64,000 nt of DNA, taken from contig CAKSAJ010000006.1 of the NCBI GenBank assembly GCA_934435195.1, positions 50,660 to 114,659 of the forward strand, in the 5' to 3' direction. How positions within the stretch are numbered: the stretch's first letter is position 1; each line of letters begins with the position of its first letter. The position numbers and the translations under genes are program-made. The stretch is from an uncultured Schaedlerella sp. Lineage in GTDB: Bacteria; Bacillota; Clostridia; Lachnospirales; Lachnospiraceae. The notes below the pieces were generated by a model. The model saw nothing but the letters and a program-made list of their open reading frames with translations. It had not been told where the DNA came from and ran no database searches. Positions 17,125 through 25,646 of this stretch are shown one piece after another.

Positions 17125-18033
17125 TTATATGTCCGGTTTGGTAATTGAAATCTTTTTCCCACGTTCGGTTATAGTGATAGTTGTGATTACTTTGTACGCA
17201 CCAGATTCGTTTACTTCTTTTCTGGCATCTGTCTCCGATAAATTCTCTTCGCACATTTTTTGCAATACTTGTTGGTCTGTATCATATTTACTTTCATCCC
17301 ATTGAATTTTGACTACTTCTTTAGATTGCATGTCTAAATAAAATTTCAGATATACAATCGTATCTAAAGTTGCTTTATTGTTACTGTTCACTCCCGTGTC
17401 AATCACTACGCTGATTGGCACGGAGGATGCACGTTTTATCTTGAACGGCATCTCGCCCATCGCCAAAGGCGATTTAAAATGGCGAGATGCGTTGCTGGTC
17501 ACAGGTACTGTGAACAGTAACGCTTTATTTTCAGAATCTGTATTGGATTCATAGCTGACTTGTGTATTATAAGAAGATGTATATAATGCAACATTTTTTC
17601 CATTTAACTTTTCTTTTCCTTCATATTTGTAATTTAAATCAGGAGCAGTATACATCTGATTTAATTTTACACCTTTACTTTTTGGAGTCCATAAATATTG
17701 TCCACTGCCGGTTTCACCGGATTGAATTTGCATACGTTGATATATTGCTCCATTCTCTTCATAAGAATAGATTTTACTTAATGCAGATCCATTAGAAACA
17801 CATGTCTCTATTCCAACGTATGGTTCAGCGGTGATTGTTCCCTCCCAAATTATTTCAGCTTTTTCATTGTTAAATTCGGACGAAACAGTTTTGGTATACA
17901 TGTAGTTTTCGCTTGCAAGGGTATTAATTATTTCTTTGGCGGCACTGTTTTGTACTTGTACCTTAATAAAGTAAAGAAGGATTATGCTAATTATAATTAT
18001 AGCGATAGTTATAATAATTCTTTTTTTCTTCAT
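17125..18033 (-). CDS. Membrane-anchored protein of unknown function with a transposon-derived insert
   Basis: A lysine-rich start and one membrane helix (about residues 5-22) lead to a beta-rich extracytoplasmic region (LppX/LolA-like in feel, not proven). GGAAGGGAAG lies 6 bases upstream of the ATG at 18033; an upstream ATG at 18051 overlaps that site. Residues of about 169-218 (ALLFTVPVTSN ... DTGVNSNNKA) are encoded by the 142-bp inverted-repeat element at 17380-17521 plus its 8-bp target duplication, an exact 50-codon addition. Without it the protein would read ...SENKATLDTIVYLKF. Its neighbour at 18073 may be its partner. Confidence 0.75.
   Translation of the reverse strand: MKKKRIIITIAIIIISIILLYFIKVQVQNSAAKEIINTLASENYMYTKTVSSEFNNEKAEIIWEGTITAEPYVGIETCVSNGSALSKIYSYEENGAIYQRMQIQSGETGSGQYLWTPKSKGVKLNQMYTAPDLNYKYEGKEKLNGKNVALYTSSYNTQVSYESNTDSENKALLFTVPVTSNASRHFKSPLAMGEMPFKIKRASSVPISVVIDTGVNSNNKATLDTIVYLKFYLDMQSKEVVKIQWDESKYDTDQQVLQKMCEENLSETDARKEVNESGAYKVITTITITERGKKISITKPDI
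17372..17529. mobile_element. 142-bp miniature inverted-repeat element with 8-bp target duplication
   Basis: The ends GTTACTGTTCAC (17380-17391) and GTGAACAGTAAC (17510-17521) are perfect 12-bp inverted repeats. GCTTTATT occurs immediately outside both ends (17372-17379 and 17522-17529), as expected of a target-site duplication. Inside is a further hairpin, GCATCTCGCC ... GGCGAGATGC, with an inner ATCGCC/GGCGAT. There is no room for a transposase. 142 plus 8 is 150, so the host gene stays in frame. A diverged half copy lies at 41775-41829. Confidence 0.85.
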
Positions 18034-18072
18034 AAGCCACTTCCCTTCCAACGGAATAAATCAATTATATGT

Positions 18073-18768
18073 TTATAAGACTGTAAATGATACACTTACT
18101 TTACCTCGGTCAGCTTTAGAAATCAATCTGAAAGTTCCATTTGAATATGACATATGATAATATTCTGCATCTCCATATACTTCTGCTGGTTTGGAACTGG
18201 ATACTTGTTTCTGTAGTACATAATTTGAAGAGCGAGCACTAAAATATCCTTGTTGAATCCCACCATATACATTTACGGAAGATAGTTTTGAAATAGTGCT
18301 ATATCCTGATCCAGAGGAGACAGTGAATGTATAAGAAAATCCCTGCTGAACTCCAATATCAAACATGTTATAATATGCTTTATAAGTTGAACCAGTTATT
18401 GAATATCCGGGGCCTGTGGATGTACGAGATATTGGGCTATCTAGTATTTGTTCTATGCCATATGTGGAGTAAGAACCATCTGAATATATATTCAAATTAC
18501 ATGTACCATTAATATAATCAGCAGTATGTGTTTCGGTAAGCTGTTTTGTTTGAGAGTCAGAATAAGCTGAGATGTTATCGGTGTAATCATCAATAAACCC
18601 ATCCTCTCTTAATGCAATATCAGGAAACAAACGTTGTAATTGAGTGAAATCTACGCCGTCATCAGTCAAAATAGAAACAATGGATTTATCATCTGTTTGA
18701 GCATATGCTGGAATAGTTAGGCATGTCATTAAAAGAATAGCGAACAATAAACTTATGGCTTTTTTCAT
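18073..18768 (-). CDS. Secreted protein of unknown function
   Basis: The 231-residue product begins with a clear signal peptide (MKKAISLLFAILLMTCLTI, likely cleaved after AYA near residue 23). The mature part is rich in Ser, Tyr and Gly, with beta-type stretches such as GYSITGSTYKAYYNMFDIGVQ. I do not recognise the family. GGAGG lies upstream of the ATG. It is followed 40 bases later by the membrane-anchored gene on the same strand, suggesting a two-gene unit. The surrounding 17-20 kb is more AT-rich and less conserved than the flanks, consistent with an accessory segment. Confidence 0.7.
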   Translation of the reverse strand: MKKAISLLFAILLMTCLTIPAYAQTDDKSIVSILTDDGVDFTQLQRLFPDIALREDGFIDDYTDNISAYSDSQTKQLTETHTADYINGTCNLNIYSDGSYSTYGIEQILDSPISRTSTGPGYSITGSTYKAYYNMFDIGVQQGFSYTFTVSSGSGYSTISKLSSVNVYGGIQQGYFSARSSNYVLQKQVSSSKPAEVYGDAEYYHMSYSNGTFRLISKADRGKVSVSFTVL

Positions 18769-19300
18769 ACTTATTCCTCCTTTGAACAGAAAAGAGTCAT
18801 ATATTCACTAAGATTCGAAGTAGTAGCGATTGTTAGACGTTTTACTACTTCATTTGGCATAGCGAATTGCTTATTAGTTACTTATTATATAAATATGCTA
18901 ATTTTGTTATCAATATTTTTAGCAACAGTTATGCGATTATTTTTTTGTTACATGTTTAGCTAATAATTTACATTGATAGTAGAATATATCCTTATAACTT
19001 CATTGGAATCACCACTTTCATTGAGTATATAGATAAGATGTTTATAGTTTTATTATTTATAAATTATAACATAGAATTTCCTAATTATGTTAAGAACATG
19101 TATAAAAATTTTAGGAGCATTTGATGATGAAACCGCAATTGTTGCACTTATGGATACATATCCCAGACAGGCAAAGGAATTATAGGTAGCACATCGGAAT
19201 ACAAAGAAATGGAAGAAAAGCAGAAGAATCGTACTGAGGAAGATGAGAAAATCTTAGTAGATAGATTCATGCTTTTATCTATTAAGAAAGAAGGCTGATT
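18769..19300. other. Intergenic segment with gene remnants
   Basis: No complete gene is seen. Short coding-like remnants remain on the plus strand: GAFDDETAIVALMDTYPRQ ends at a stop near 19184, and EYKEMEEKQKNRTEEDEK continues to a stop near 19299. They look like pieces of a decayed accessory gene lying before the rhuM remnant. The rest is very AT-rich and probably holds the promoter of the leftward secreted-protein gene. Confidence 0.4.
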
Positions 19301-19660
19301 ATGAATACAGATATTATAAAGCAAATAGAAATGGTGCTGTACAGAACCGAAGATAATAACGTAACAGTCAGTGCCTTAATAAAAGATGAAACGATATGGC
19401 TGACACAAAAAGCCATGGCTGAATTGTTTGGTATTGACAAGTCGGGCATCAGCCGCCATTTAGCAAAAATTTTTGAATCCGGTGAACTGGATGAGGAAGT
19501 GGTTGTTGCAAAAATTGCAACAACCACTCAGCACGGAGCAATGCAGGATAAAACGCAGACTATTCCTACCAATTATTACAATCTGGACGCCATTATTTCC
19601 GTTGGTTACAGAGTAAACTCCATTCAGGCAACCAGGTTACAGGATATTTTGATAAGATAG
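19301..19660 (+). pseudogene. Truncated RhuM-family gene
   Basis: The first 110 residues follow the RhuM/'virulence protein' pattern: VSALIKDETIWLTQKAMAELF, DKSGISRHL, YYNLDAIISVGYRVNSIQATR. In intact members the next residues continue as FRIWAT... through a second domain about twice as long. Here the reading breaks into LQDILIR and stops. Downstream to about 19796 there are only short coding-like scraps. It is therefore the 5' part of a broken gene, which often travels with restriction or mobile DNA. Confidence 0.75.
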
Positions 19661-19810
19661 TGAAAGGATTAGCAAAGAAAAAATAATTACTTTTTGGATT
19701 AAGTGACTTTGATACAAGTAAGGAAAATAGTTTTTTATGAATTTGACAAATCGAAAAAGGCAAAGTCGATTTTGTAAAATTTGTGGAAGTTACCATGACA
19801 GCTTCACTTT

Positions 19811-19962
19811 CGAAACACTAAAAACTAGAACTGACTATGCAATCCAGCGAATTGGAGTCGGGCATGCCCGACGAAGCTGAGCAGGAGAGCATAGTCAGTT
19901 CTAGTTTTTGATGTTTCACAAAGTTTTCTGAGCAGGAGAGCATAGTCAGTTCTTGTTTTGAG
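19811..19962. repeat. Palindromic repeat, family B copy 2, with a partial duplicate
   Basis: AAAAACTAGAACTGACTATGC pairs perfectly over 21 bp with its complement ending at about 19910, enclosing the GTCGGGC/GCCCGAC core. A second, partial right arm (GAGCAGGAGAGCATAGTCAG) follows at about 19929-19950, evidence of a rearrangement. The repeat lies between the decayed rhuM gene and the end of the leftward spoVAC. Confidence 0.8.
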
Positions 19963-19982
19963 ACGATTTCTTCAAGTTCACC

Positions 19983-20450
19983 TTAAGCCGCCACAACCCA
20001 ATAGACAACCCAGTAAACCACCCCCAGCGCCCAACTTGTAACCACGCCATACAGCAGTACAGGTCCGGCAATTGTAAAAATCTTCGCCCCGATTCCAAAC
20101 ACCTGACCTTCTTTCTTATATTCAATCGCCGGGGCGGCAACAGAATTGGCAAATCCGGTTATTGGGACAAGTGCCCCGGCACCACCCCAATTTGCAATCT
20201 TGGAATACACGTTCAGTCCGGTTAGGATAACACTGAACAGAACAAGAACTATAGCAGTCCAGGCACCACAATCTTTTTCAGATAAGCCCAGAGTTTTACA
20301 ATAGTTTGAAATCAGCTGTCCGAGGGTGCAGATGCTCCCACCGGTTACAAAGGCTTTGAGCATATTTGTCCAGACATTATGGACGGGGGTATGTTGTTTT
20401 ACATAATCCTGATATTGCTTTTCTTTTATCTGTTTTTCTAATGGAGTCAT
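19983..20450 (-). CDS. spoVAC: Stage V sporulation protein AC
   Basis: The 155-residue membrane protein carries the SpoVAC pattern: VWTNMLKAFVTGGSICTLGQ, then GAGALVPITGFANSVAAPAIEYKKEG and a hydrophobic end. SpoVAC is the mechanosensitive part of the channel that moves Ca-dipicolinate into the forespore and out on germination. It normally precedes spoVAD and spoVAE on the same strand. Here it is divergent from them. The ATG follows GAAGGA. The C-terminus has an unusual VVYWVVYWVVAA repeat. Confidence 0.93.
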   Translation of the reverse strand: MTPLEKQIKEKQYQDYVKQHTPVHNVWTNMLKAFVTGGSICTLGQLISNYCKTLGLSEKDCGAWTAIVLVLFSVILTGLNVYSKIANWGGAGALVPITGFANSVAAPAIEYKKEGQVFGIGAKIFTIAGPVLLYGVVTSWALGVVYWVVYWVVAA

Positions 20451-20569
20451 AAAGAAGTCCTTCTTTCTAATAAATTTCTAAATGATATTCTTACCAATAA
20501 TCTTTTGAGTGTCATTCTTCTAATAACTGTTTCTGAAACAATCCTCAATAAACAATTTTAAGATAACCA

Positions 20570-20631
20570 TAGCATTTACAAATCCAAACAATTCTATGCA
20601 TGAATATATTTTGCAGAAGAGAGGAAAACTA
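20570..20631. promoter_or_regulatory. Back-to-back forespore (sigma-G-like) promoters for spoVAC and spoVADE
   Basis: Leftward: TGCATA (complement of 20595-20600), 18 bases, then AATGCTA (complement of 20570-20576). Rightward: TGAATA (20601-20606), 18 bases, then AAAACTA (20625-20631). Both resemble the sigma-G pattern TGAATA / CATNNTA. The two -35 boxes abut exactly, giving a symmetric divergent promoter. Confidence 0.5.
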
Positions 20632-20682
20632 AGGCAAAAAAACAAAATGAAGTGAATAACTTCAGGAAACGAGGGTGACGAT

Positions 20683-21711
20683 TTGGAGAAAGAAATGTTG
20701 ATTTGTGGAAAGCAGAGCATCCGTTTTCGGAAAGCACCTTATATTATAAGTGCGGCATCTGTAGTCGGCTCGAAAGAATTTGCAGGTCCACTTGGAAAAC
20801 GCTTTGATTTTCATGCGGAGGATGATTTGTTTGGAGGAAAAACATGGGAAGAAGCGGAGAGTAATATGCAGCGGAAGGCTTGTATACTTGCTTTGCAAAA
20901 GGTAAATATGAATGAATCGCAGATACGATATTTGTATGGTGGAGATTTGCTAAGACAGGGGATTGCCACTTCGATGGGAACAGAAAGTCTGCAGATTCCT
21001 ACATTTGGATTGTATGGAGCATGTTCTACATCGGGGGAAGCACTGGCGCTCAGTTCAATGGCGGTGGCAGCAGGATACGGAGAGGCCATGCTGGCTGTAA
21101 CCTCGAGTCATTTTGGAAGTGCAGAAAAAGAATTTCGTTTTCCGCTTGGGTATGCAAGTCAAAGACCATTGTCTGCACATTGGACTGTGACAGGGAGCGG
21201 CGCTTTTATTGTTGCCAAAGATACATCCATAAGTCATGTGCGGATCAGTGGCGTGACGATTGGAAAAATTGTAGATTATGGATTGAAAGATTCACAGAAT
21301 ATGGGAGCGTGCATGGCTCCGGCAGCCATGGATACAATCTTAATGAATCTAAAGGATTTTGATCGGCAGGAAGAAGATTACGACCGGATCATTACAGGTG
21401 ATTTAGGAGCTGTGGGACAAAAGCTATTGTTAGATATGATTTATAAAAAAGGTATCGATCTGCAGGAAAAACATTTGGACTGTGGGATGCTTATATTTGA
21501 TGCAAAGGAGCAGGATACACACGCAGGAGGAAGCGGGTGTGGATGTGCGGCAGTCACGCTTGCGTCCTATATTTTACCAAAGATAGAAAAAGGAGAATGG
21601 AAACGAATCCTATTCGTACCGACAGGAGCATTGATGTCGACAGTCAGTTTTAATGAAGGCGCAAGTGTGCCGGGAATTGCACATGGAATTGTATTGGAGC
21701 ATTGTAATTAA
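20683..21711 (+). CDS. spoVAD: Stage V sporulation protein AD
   Basis: The 342-residue protein has the thiolase-like fold segments of SpoVAD, including PTFGLYGACSTSGEAL and GGSGCGCAAVTLAS. SpoVAD binds dipicolinic acid on the forespore inner membrane and works with SpoVAC and SpoVAE. TTG at 20683, preceded by GAGGGTG, and ATG at 20695, preceded by GGAGAA, are both possible starts. The longer form is given. spoVAE follows after a 19-base gap. Confidence 0.93.
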   Translation: MEKEMLICGKQSIRFRKAPYIISAASVVGSKEFAGPLGKRFDFHAEDDLFGGKTWEEAESNMQRKACILALQKVNMNESQIRYLYGGDLLRQGIATSMGTESLQIPTFGLYGACSTSGEALALSSMAVAAGYGEAMLAVTSSHFGSAEKEFRFPLGYASQRPLSAHWTVTGSGAFIVAKDTSISHVRISGVTIGKIVDYGLKDSQNMGACMAPAAMDTILMNLKDFDRQEEDYDRIITGDLGAVGQKLLLDMIYKKGIDLQEKHLDCGMLIFDAKEQDTHAGGSGCGCAAVTLASYILPKIEKGEWKRILFVPTGALMSTVSFNEGASVPGIAHGIVLEHCN

Positions 21712-21730
21712 AAAAGCGAGGAGAAAAGAT

Positions 21731-22087
21731 ATGGACTATATTAACGCATTCTGGGTAGGAGGCGCAATCTGCGCATTGGTTCAAATATTGATGGACCGCA
21801 CGAAAATGATGCCGGGAAGGATTATGGTACTTTTAGTCTGCAGTGGTGCAGTACTTGGATTTTGTAATCTATATGAACCATTCCAAACATTTGCCGGGGC
21901 CGGGGCAAGCGTTCCGCTGCTAGGATTTGGAAATACGTTGTGGCAAGGTGTAAAAGAGGCTGTCGAAAAAAACGGACTGCTTGGATGTTTCCAGGGAGGA
22001 TTTACCGCAGGGGCGGCAGGTACAGCGGCGGCTCTGATATTTGGATACATTGCATCATGGATTTTTGAGCCTAAGATGAAAAAGTAA
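21731..22087 (+). CDS. spoVAE: Stage V sporulation protein AE
   Basis: The 118-residue membrane protein has YINAFWVGGAICALVQILMD at the start and GAGASVPLLGFGNTL in the middle, the pattern of SpoVAE (AEb type). The ATG at 21731 follows GAGGAG, and an upstream in-frame start inside spoVAD is rejected. It completes the dipicolinate channel set with spoVAC and spoVAD. Confidence 0.92.
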   Translation: MDYINAFWVGGAICALVQILMDRTKMMPGRIMVLLVCSGAVLGFCNLYEPFQTFAGAGASVPLLGFGNTLWQGVKEAVEKNGLLGCFQGGFTAGAAGTAAALIFGYIASWIFEPKMKK

Positions 22088-22093
22088 AACATT

Positions 22094-22148
22094 TTTACAC
22101 AGATTTAACAGACATCCATTTTTACATTTTACAAGACCCCCGTATGAT
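22094..22148 (+). promoter_or_regulatory. Pho-box-like promoter of the pst operon
   Basis: Repeated TTTACA/TTAACA hexamers occur at 22094, 22105 (11 bases apart), 22121 and 22128, with TATGAT at 22143-22148 as the -10 box and no consensus -35. This matches the direct-repeat layout bound by PhoB/PhoP-type regulators, encoded downstream here. Confidence 0.5.
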
Positions 22149-22198
22149 ACAACTTGTAAACAAAATATAGCTTAAAAAACAAGGAGATATTTGTAAAA

Positions 22199-23122
22199 AT
22201 GAAAATGAAAAAATTAGTTGCAGTATTAGCAGTAGTAGGAATGACAGGAGTTATGATGGCAGGATGCGGAAGCAGTTCGGCTGCAGCAAATACAGATTCT
22301 GATGTAGCATCACAGGATCAGGCAAGTGACTGGGACAGCTCAAATGATATTTCAATCGTATCAAGAGAAGATGGTTCAGGTACAAGAGGAGCATTTATCG
22401 AGTTATTTGGAATTGAAGAAAAACAAGGTGATCAGAAAGTTGATATGACAACAGAAGATGCACAGATCACAAACAATACATCCGTTATGTTGACAACAGT
22501 TGCAAAAGATGATTATGCGATTGGATATGTATCACTTGGTTCTTTGGATGACAGTGTAAAGGCATTGAAAATTGATGGAGCTGAAGCAACAGAAGAAAAC
22601 ATCAAGGATGGCAGCTACAAAGTATCAAGACCATTTAACATTGCAACAAAAGGTGACCCGACAAATGAAGTTGCAAAAGATTTTATTGACTATATCCTGA
22701 GCAAAGACGGACAGCAGGTAATCTCAGACAACGGTTACATTTCAAACGATGATGCAGCAGATTATGCAGGAACAGCTCCTTCAGGAAAATGTGTAGTAGG
22801 TGGTTCTTCATCTGTATCACCGGTAATGGAAAAACTGATTGAGGCTTACAAAAAAGTAAATCCAAATGCAGAAATCGAACTTCAGACATCAGATTCTACA
22901 ACAGGTATGACATCTACAATCGAGGGAAGCTATGACATCGGTATGGCATCTCGTGAACTGAAAGATTCAGAGACATCAGAAGGATTGAAAGCAACAGTAA
23001 TCGCAACAGATGGTATTGCAGTAATCGTAAACAACAATAACCCAACAGATGAACTGTCAAGTGACCAGGTAAAAGAAATCTACACAGGTTCATACACAAC
23101 ATGGGATGAGGTCGCAGAATAA
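22199..23122 (+). CDS. pstS: Phosphate-binding lipoprotein PstS, domain order permuted
   Basis: A signal peptide ends in the lipobox MAGC (Cys23). The binding-protein halves are swapped relative to ordinary PstS. SIVSREDGSGTRGAF, normally in the second half, comes first (about residue 54 on). The phosphate-loop segment GGSSSVSPVMEKLIEAYKK, normally at the mature N-terminus, comes at about residue 200, followed by DIGMASRELKD and DGIAVIVNNNNP. The last residues, YTGSYTTWDEVAE, are the point that would join to SIVSRE in a normal protein. It captures phosphate for PstCAB. Confidence 0.92.
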   Translation: MKMKKLVAVLAVVGMTGVMMAGCGSSSAAANTDSDVASQDQASDWDSSNDISIVSREDGSGTRGAFIELFGIEEKQGDQKVDMTTEDAQITNNTSVMLTTVAKDDYAIGYVSLGSLDDSVKALKIDGAEATEENIKDGSYKVSRPFNIATKGDPTNEVAKDFIDYILSKDGQQVISDNGYISNDDAADYAGTAPSGKCVVGGSSSVSPVMEKLIEAYKKVNPNAEIELQTSDSTTGMTSTIEGSYDIGMASRELKDSETSEGLKATVIATDGIAVIVNNNNPTDELSSDQVKEIYTGSYTTWDEVAE

Positions 23123-23123
23123 T

Positions 23124-24017
23124 ATGAAATCAAAAGCATGGATTGAGAAATTCATGCAGGGAGTGTTCTTTGTTGCCGCTTGTGCTTCGGTGCTGGCGGT
23201 AGCACTCATTTGTATCTTTCTTTTCGCAAATGGTATCCCTGCAATGAAGGAAATCGGATTTGGTAAATTCATAAGCGGAACAATGTGGAAACCGAAAAAT
23301 GAAATATTTGGAATCTTCCCAATGATCATCGGAAGTATTTATGTAACTGCCGGTGCGATCATTATCGGTGTTCCGATTGGAATTCTGACATCTGTATTTA
23401 TGGCAAAATATTGTCCGAAACAAATTTACAGACCATTGAAAATGGCAACAGAGCTTCTGGCAGGAATCCCGTCCGTTGTATATGGATTTTTCGGAATGGT
23501 AGTATTGGTTCCGCTGATTCGAGATTTCGGAAGAGCACTGAAAGGTGCAGGAGCGGTTCAGTCATCCGGAAATGGAAGCAGTATTTTGACTGCATCAATC
23601 CTTCTTGGAATGATGATTCTTCCAACGATTATCGGAACAACAGAAGCTGCGATCAGAGCAGTACCATCACAGTATTATGAAGGTTCCCTTGCTTTGGGAG
23701 CGACAAAAGAGAGAAGTATTTTCAGAGTTATGATCCCGGCTGCTAAATCCGGTGTCATCGCAGGAATTGTCCTTGGTATCGGACGTGCGATCGGTGAGAC
23801 AATGGCGGTTATCATGGTAGCAGGAAATCAGGCGAGAATGCCGGAAGGAGTTCTCAAAGGAGTGCGAACCTTGACAGCAAACATTGTAATCGAAATGGGA
23901 TATGCCACAGATCTTCACAGAGAGGCATTGATCGCGACAGGCGTTGTACTTTTCGTATTTATTTTGATCATTAACTTTAGTGTAGCATTGTTGAATAGGG
24001 GGAAAGATCGTGAGTAA
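23124..24017 (+). CDS. pstC: Phosphate ABC transporter permease PstC
   Basis: The polytopic protein has PstC features: ELLAGIPSVVYGFFGM and the EAA-type loop ALGATKERSIFRVMIPAAKSG. The start given, ATG 23124, is one base after the pstS stop. An in-frame ATG at 23106 inside pstS is possible but has no ribosome site. It overlaps pstA by 8 bases at its end. Confidence 0.93.
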   Translation: MKSKAWIEKFMQGVFFVAACASVLAVALICIFLFANGIPAMKEIGFGKFISGTMWKPKNEIFGIFPMIIGSIYVTAGAIIIGVPIGILTSVFMAKYCPKQIYRPLKMATELLAGIPSVVYGFFGMVVLVPLIRDFGRALKGAGAVQSSGNGSSILTASILLGMMILPTIIGTTEAAIRAVPSQYYEGSLALGATKERSIFRVMIPAAKSGVIAGIVLGIGRAIGETMAVIMVAGNQARMPEGVLKGVRTLTANIVIEMGYATDLHREALIATGVVLFVFILIINFSVALLNRGKDRE

Positions 24018-24879
24018 AGAAGCTAATAACACAACATTTGCGGATAAGCTGAAGATGTATCTGGCACATCCGGGTTCTATGATTCTGATGCTTCTTGTTA
24101 TGCTCTCAGCAATTATCACATTCGCAGTATTGATTTTCCTGATAGCATATATTTTGGTTCATGGAGTCCCTTATATTAAACCTTCACTGTTTTCACTGCA
24201 TTACACATCGGAAAACGCATCTTTGATGCCGGCACTTATCAATACTATTATTATGACATTTCTTTCATTACTGATCGCAGTGCCGTTTGGAATTTTTGCA
24301 GCAGTATTCTTGGTCGAATATGCAAAACGTGGAAATAAATTTATGGACGTGATCCGACTGACGACAGAGACATTATCAGGTATTCCATCTATCGTTTACG
24401 GACTGTTCGGAATGTTATTTTTTGTAAATACATTAGGCTGGGGATTCTCATTGATCGCAGGAGCATTTACATTAGCAATTATGATTCTTCCATTGATCAT
24501 GCGTCAGACAGAAGAGTCGTTAAAATCGGTACCGGACTCATTTCGCGAAGGAAGCTTTGGTTTAGGTGCAGGAAAACTTCGTACCGTGTTCCGTATCGTA
24601 CTTCCGTCAGCCGTTCCGGGAATACTGGCAGGTGTGATTCTGGCAATCGGCCGTATTGTAGGTGAGACCGCAGCGCTTATGTATACTGCCGGAACAGTGG
24701 CAAAAGTGCCAAACAGTATCTTTGGCTCAGGACGTACACTGGCTGTACATATGTACAACTTGTCAAGTGAAGGCCTGTATATGAATCAGGCATATGCGAC
24801 AGCAGTAATCTTGCTGATACTGGTAGTCGGTATCAATACATTATCAGGCGTGATCGCAAAACGTCTTGCGAAAGCATAA
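24010..24879 (+). CDS. pstA: Phosphate ABC transporter permease PstA
   Basis: The 289-residue permease has TETLSGIPSIVYGLFGMLFF, MRQTEESLKSVPDSFREGS and GLGAGKLRTVFRIVLPSAVPG, the PstA form of the cytoplasmic coupling loop. The start is GTG at 24010 after GGGGGAAAG, overlapping the end of pstC. It forms the membrane channel with PstC. Confidence 0.94.
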   Translation: MSKEANNTTFADKLKMYLAHPGSMILMLLVMLSAIITFAVLIFLIAYILVHGVPYIKPSLFSLHYTSENASLMPALINTIIMTFLSLLIAVPFGIFAAVFLVEYAKRGNKFMDVIRLTTETLSGIPSIVYGLFGMLFFVNTLGWGFSLIAGAFTLAIMILPLIMRQTEESLKSVPDSFREGSFGLGAGKLRTVFRIVLPSAVPGILAGVILAIGRIVGETAALMYTAGTVAKVPNSIFGSGRTLAVHMYNLSSEGLYMNQAYATAVILLILVVGINTLSGVIAKRLAKA

Positions 24880-24893
24880 GAAAGGAAAGAACA

Positions 24894-25643
24894 ATGTCAA
24901 AATTAAGTATTCAGAATATTGATCTATATTACGGCGATTTTAAAGCACTTAAGAATATCAATATGGAAATCGAAGAAAATAAAATCACCGCATTTATCGG
25001 ACCAAGCGGATGCGGTAAGTCTACACTGCTCAAATCCATCAACAGAATGAATGATCTGGTAGAGGGATGCAGAATTGAAGGAGATATCCTCTTAGATGGA
25101 AAGAGCGTATTTAAAGGAATGGACGTCAACCTTTTAAGACGCCGTGTCGGGATGGTATTTCAGAAACCAAATCCATTTCCAATGAGCATTTACGACAATA
25201 TTGCGTATGGTCCTCGTACTCATGGAATCCGTTCAAAAGCAAAGCTTGATGATATCGTGGAAAAATCATTGAGAAATGCGGCAATCTGGGATGAGTGTAA
25301 AGACAGATTAAAGAAAAGTGCACTTGGTATGTCCGGTGGACAGCAGCAGAGATTGTGTATTGCCAGAGCATTGGCAGTAGAGCCGGAAGTCCTTCTGATG
25401 GACGAACCTACTTCAGCACTGGACCCGATTTCTACATCTAAGATTGAAGACCTTGCACTGGAATTGAAAAAAGATTATACTATCGTTATGGTAACGCATA
25501 ATATGCAACAGGCAGTACGTATATCAGATAACACTGCATTTTTCCTTCTTGGAGAAGTTGTAGAATACAATGAGACAGAAAAATTATTCTCTATTCCGTC
25601 GGATAAGAGAACAGAAGATTATATTACAGGGAGGTTTGGTTGA
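24894..25643 (+). CDS. pstB: Phosphate ABC transporter ATPase PstB
   Basis: Walker A is GPSGCGKST, the Q-loop is in GMVFQKPNPFPMSIYDN (a PstB-specific stretch), the signature is MSGGQQQR and Walker B is VLLMDEPTSALDP. Length (249 residues) and gene order are typical. GAAAGGAAAG precedes the ATG. Confidence 0.96.
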   Translation: MSKLSIQNIDLYYGDFKALKNINMEIEENKITAFIGPSGCGKSTLLKSINRMNDLVEGCRIEGDILLDGKSVFKGMDVNLLRRRVGMVFQKPNPFPMSIYDNIAYGPRTHGIRSKAKLDDIVEKSLRNAAIWDECKDRLKKSALGMSGGQQQRLCIARALAVEPEVLLMDEPTSALDPISTSKIEDLALELKKDYTIVMVTHNMQQAVRISDNTAFFLLGEVVEYNETEKLFSIPSDKRTEDYITGRFG

Positions 25644-25646
25644 TTT

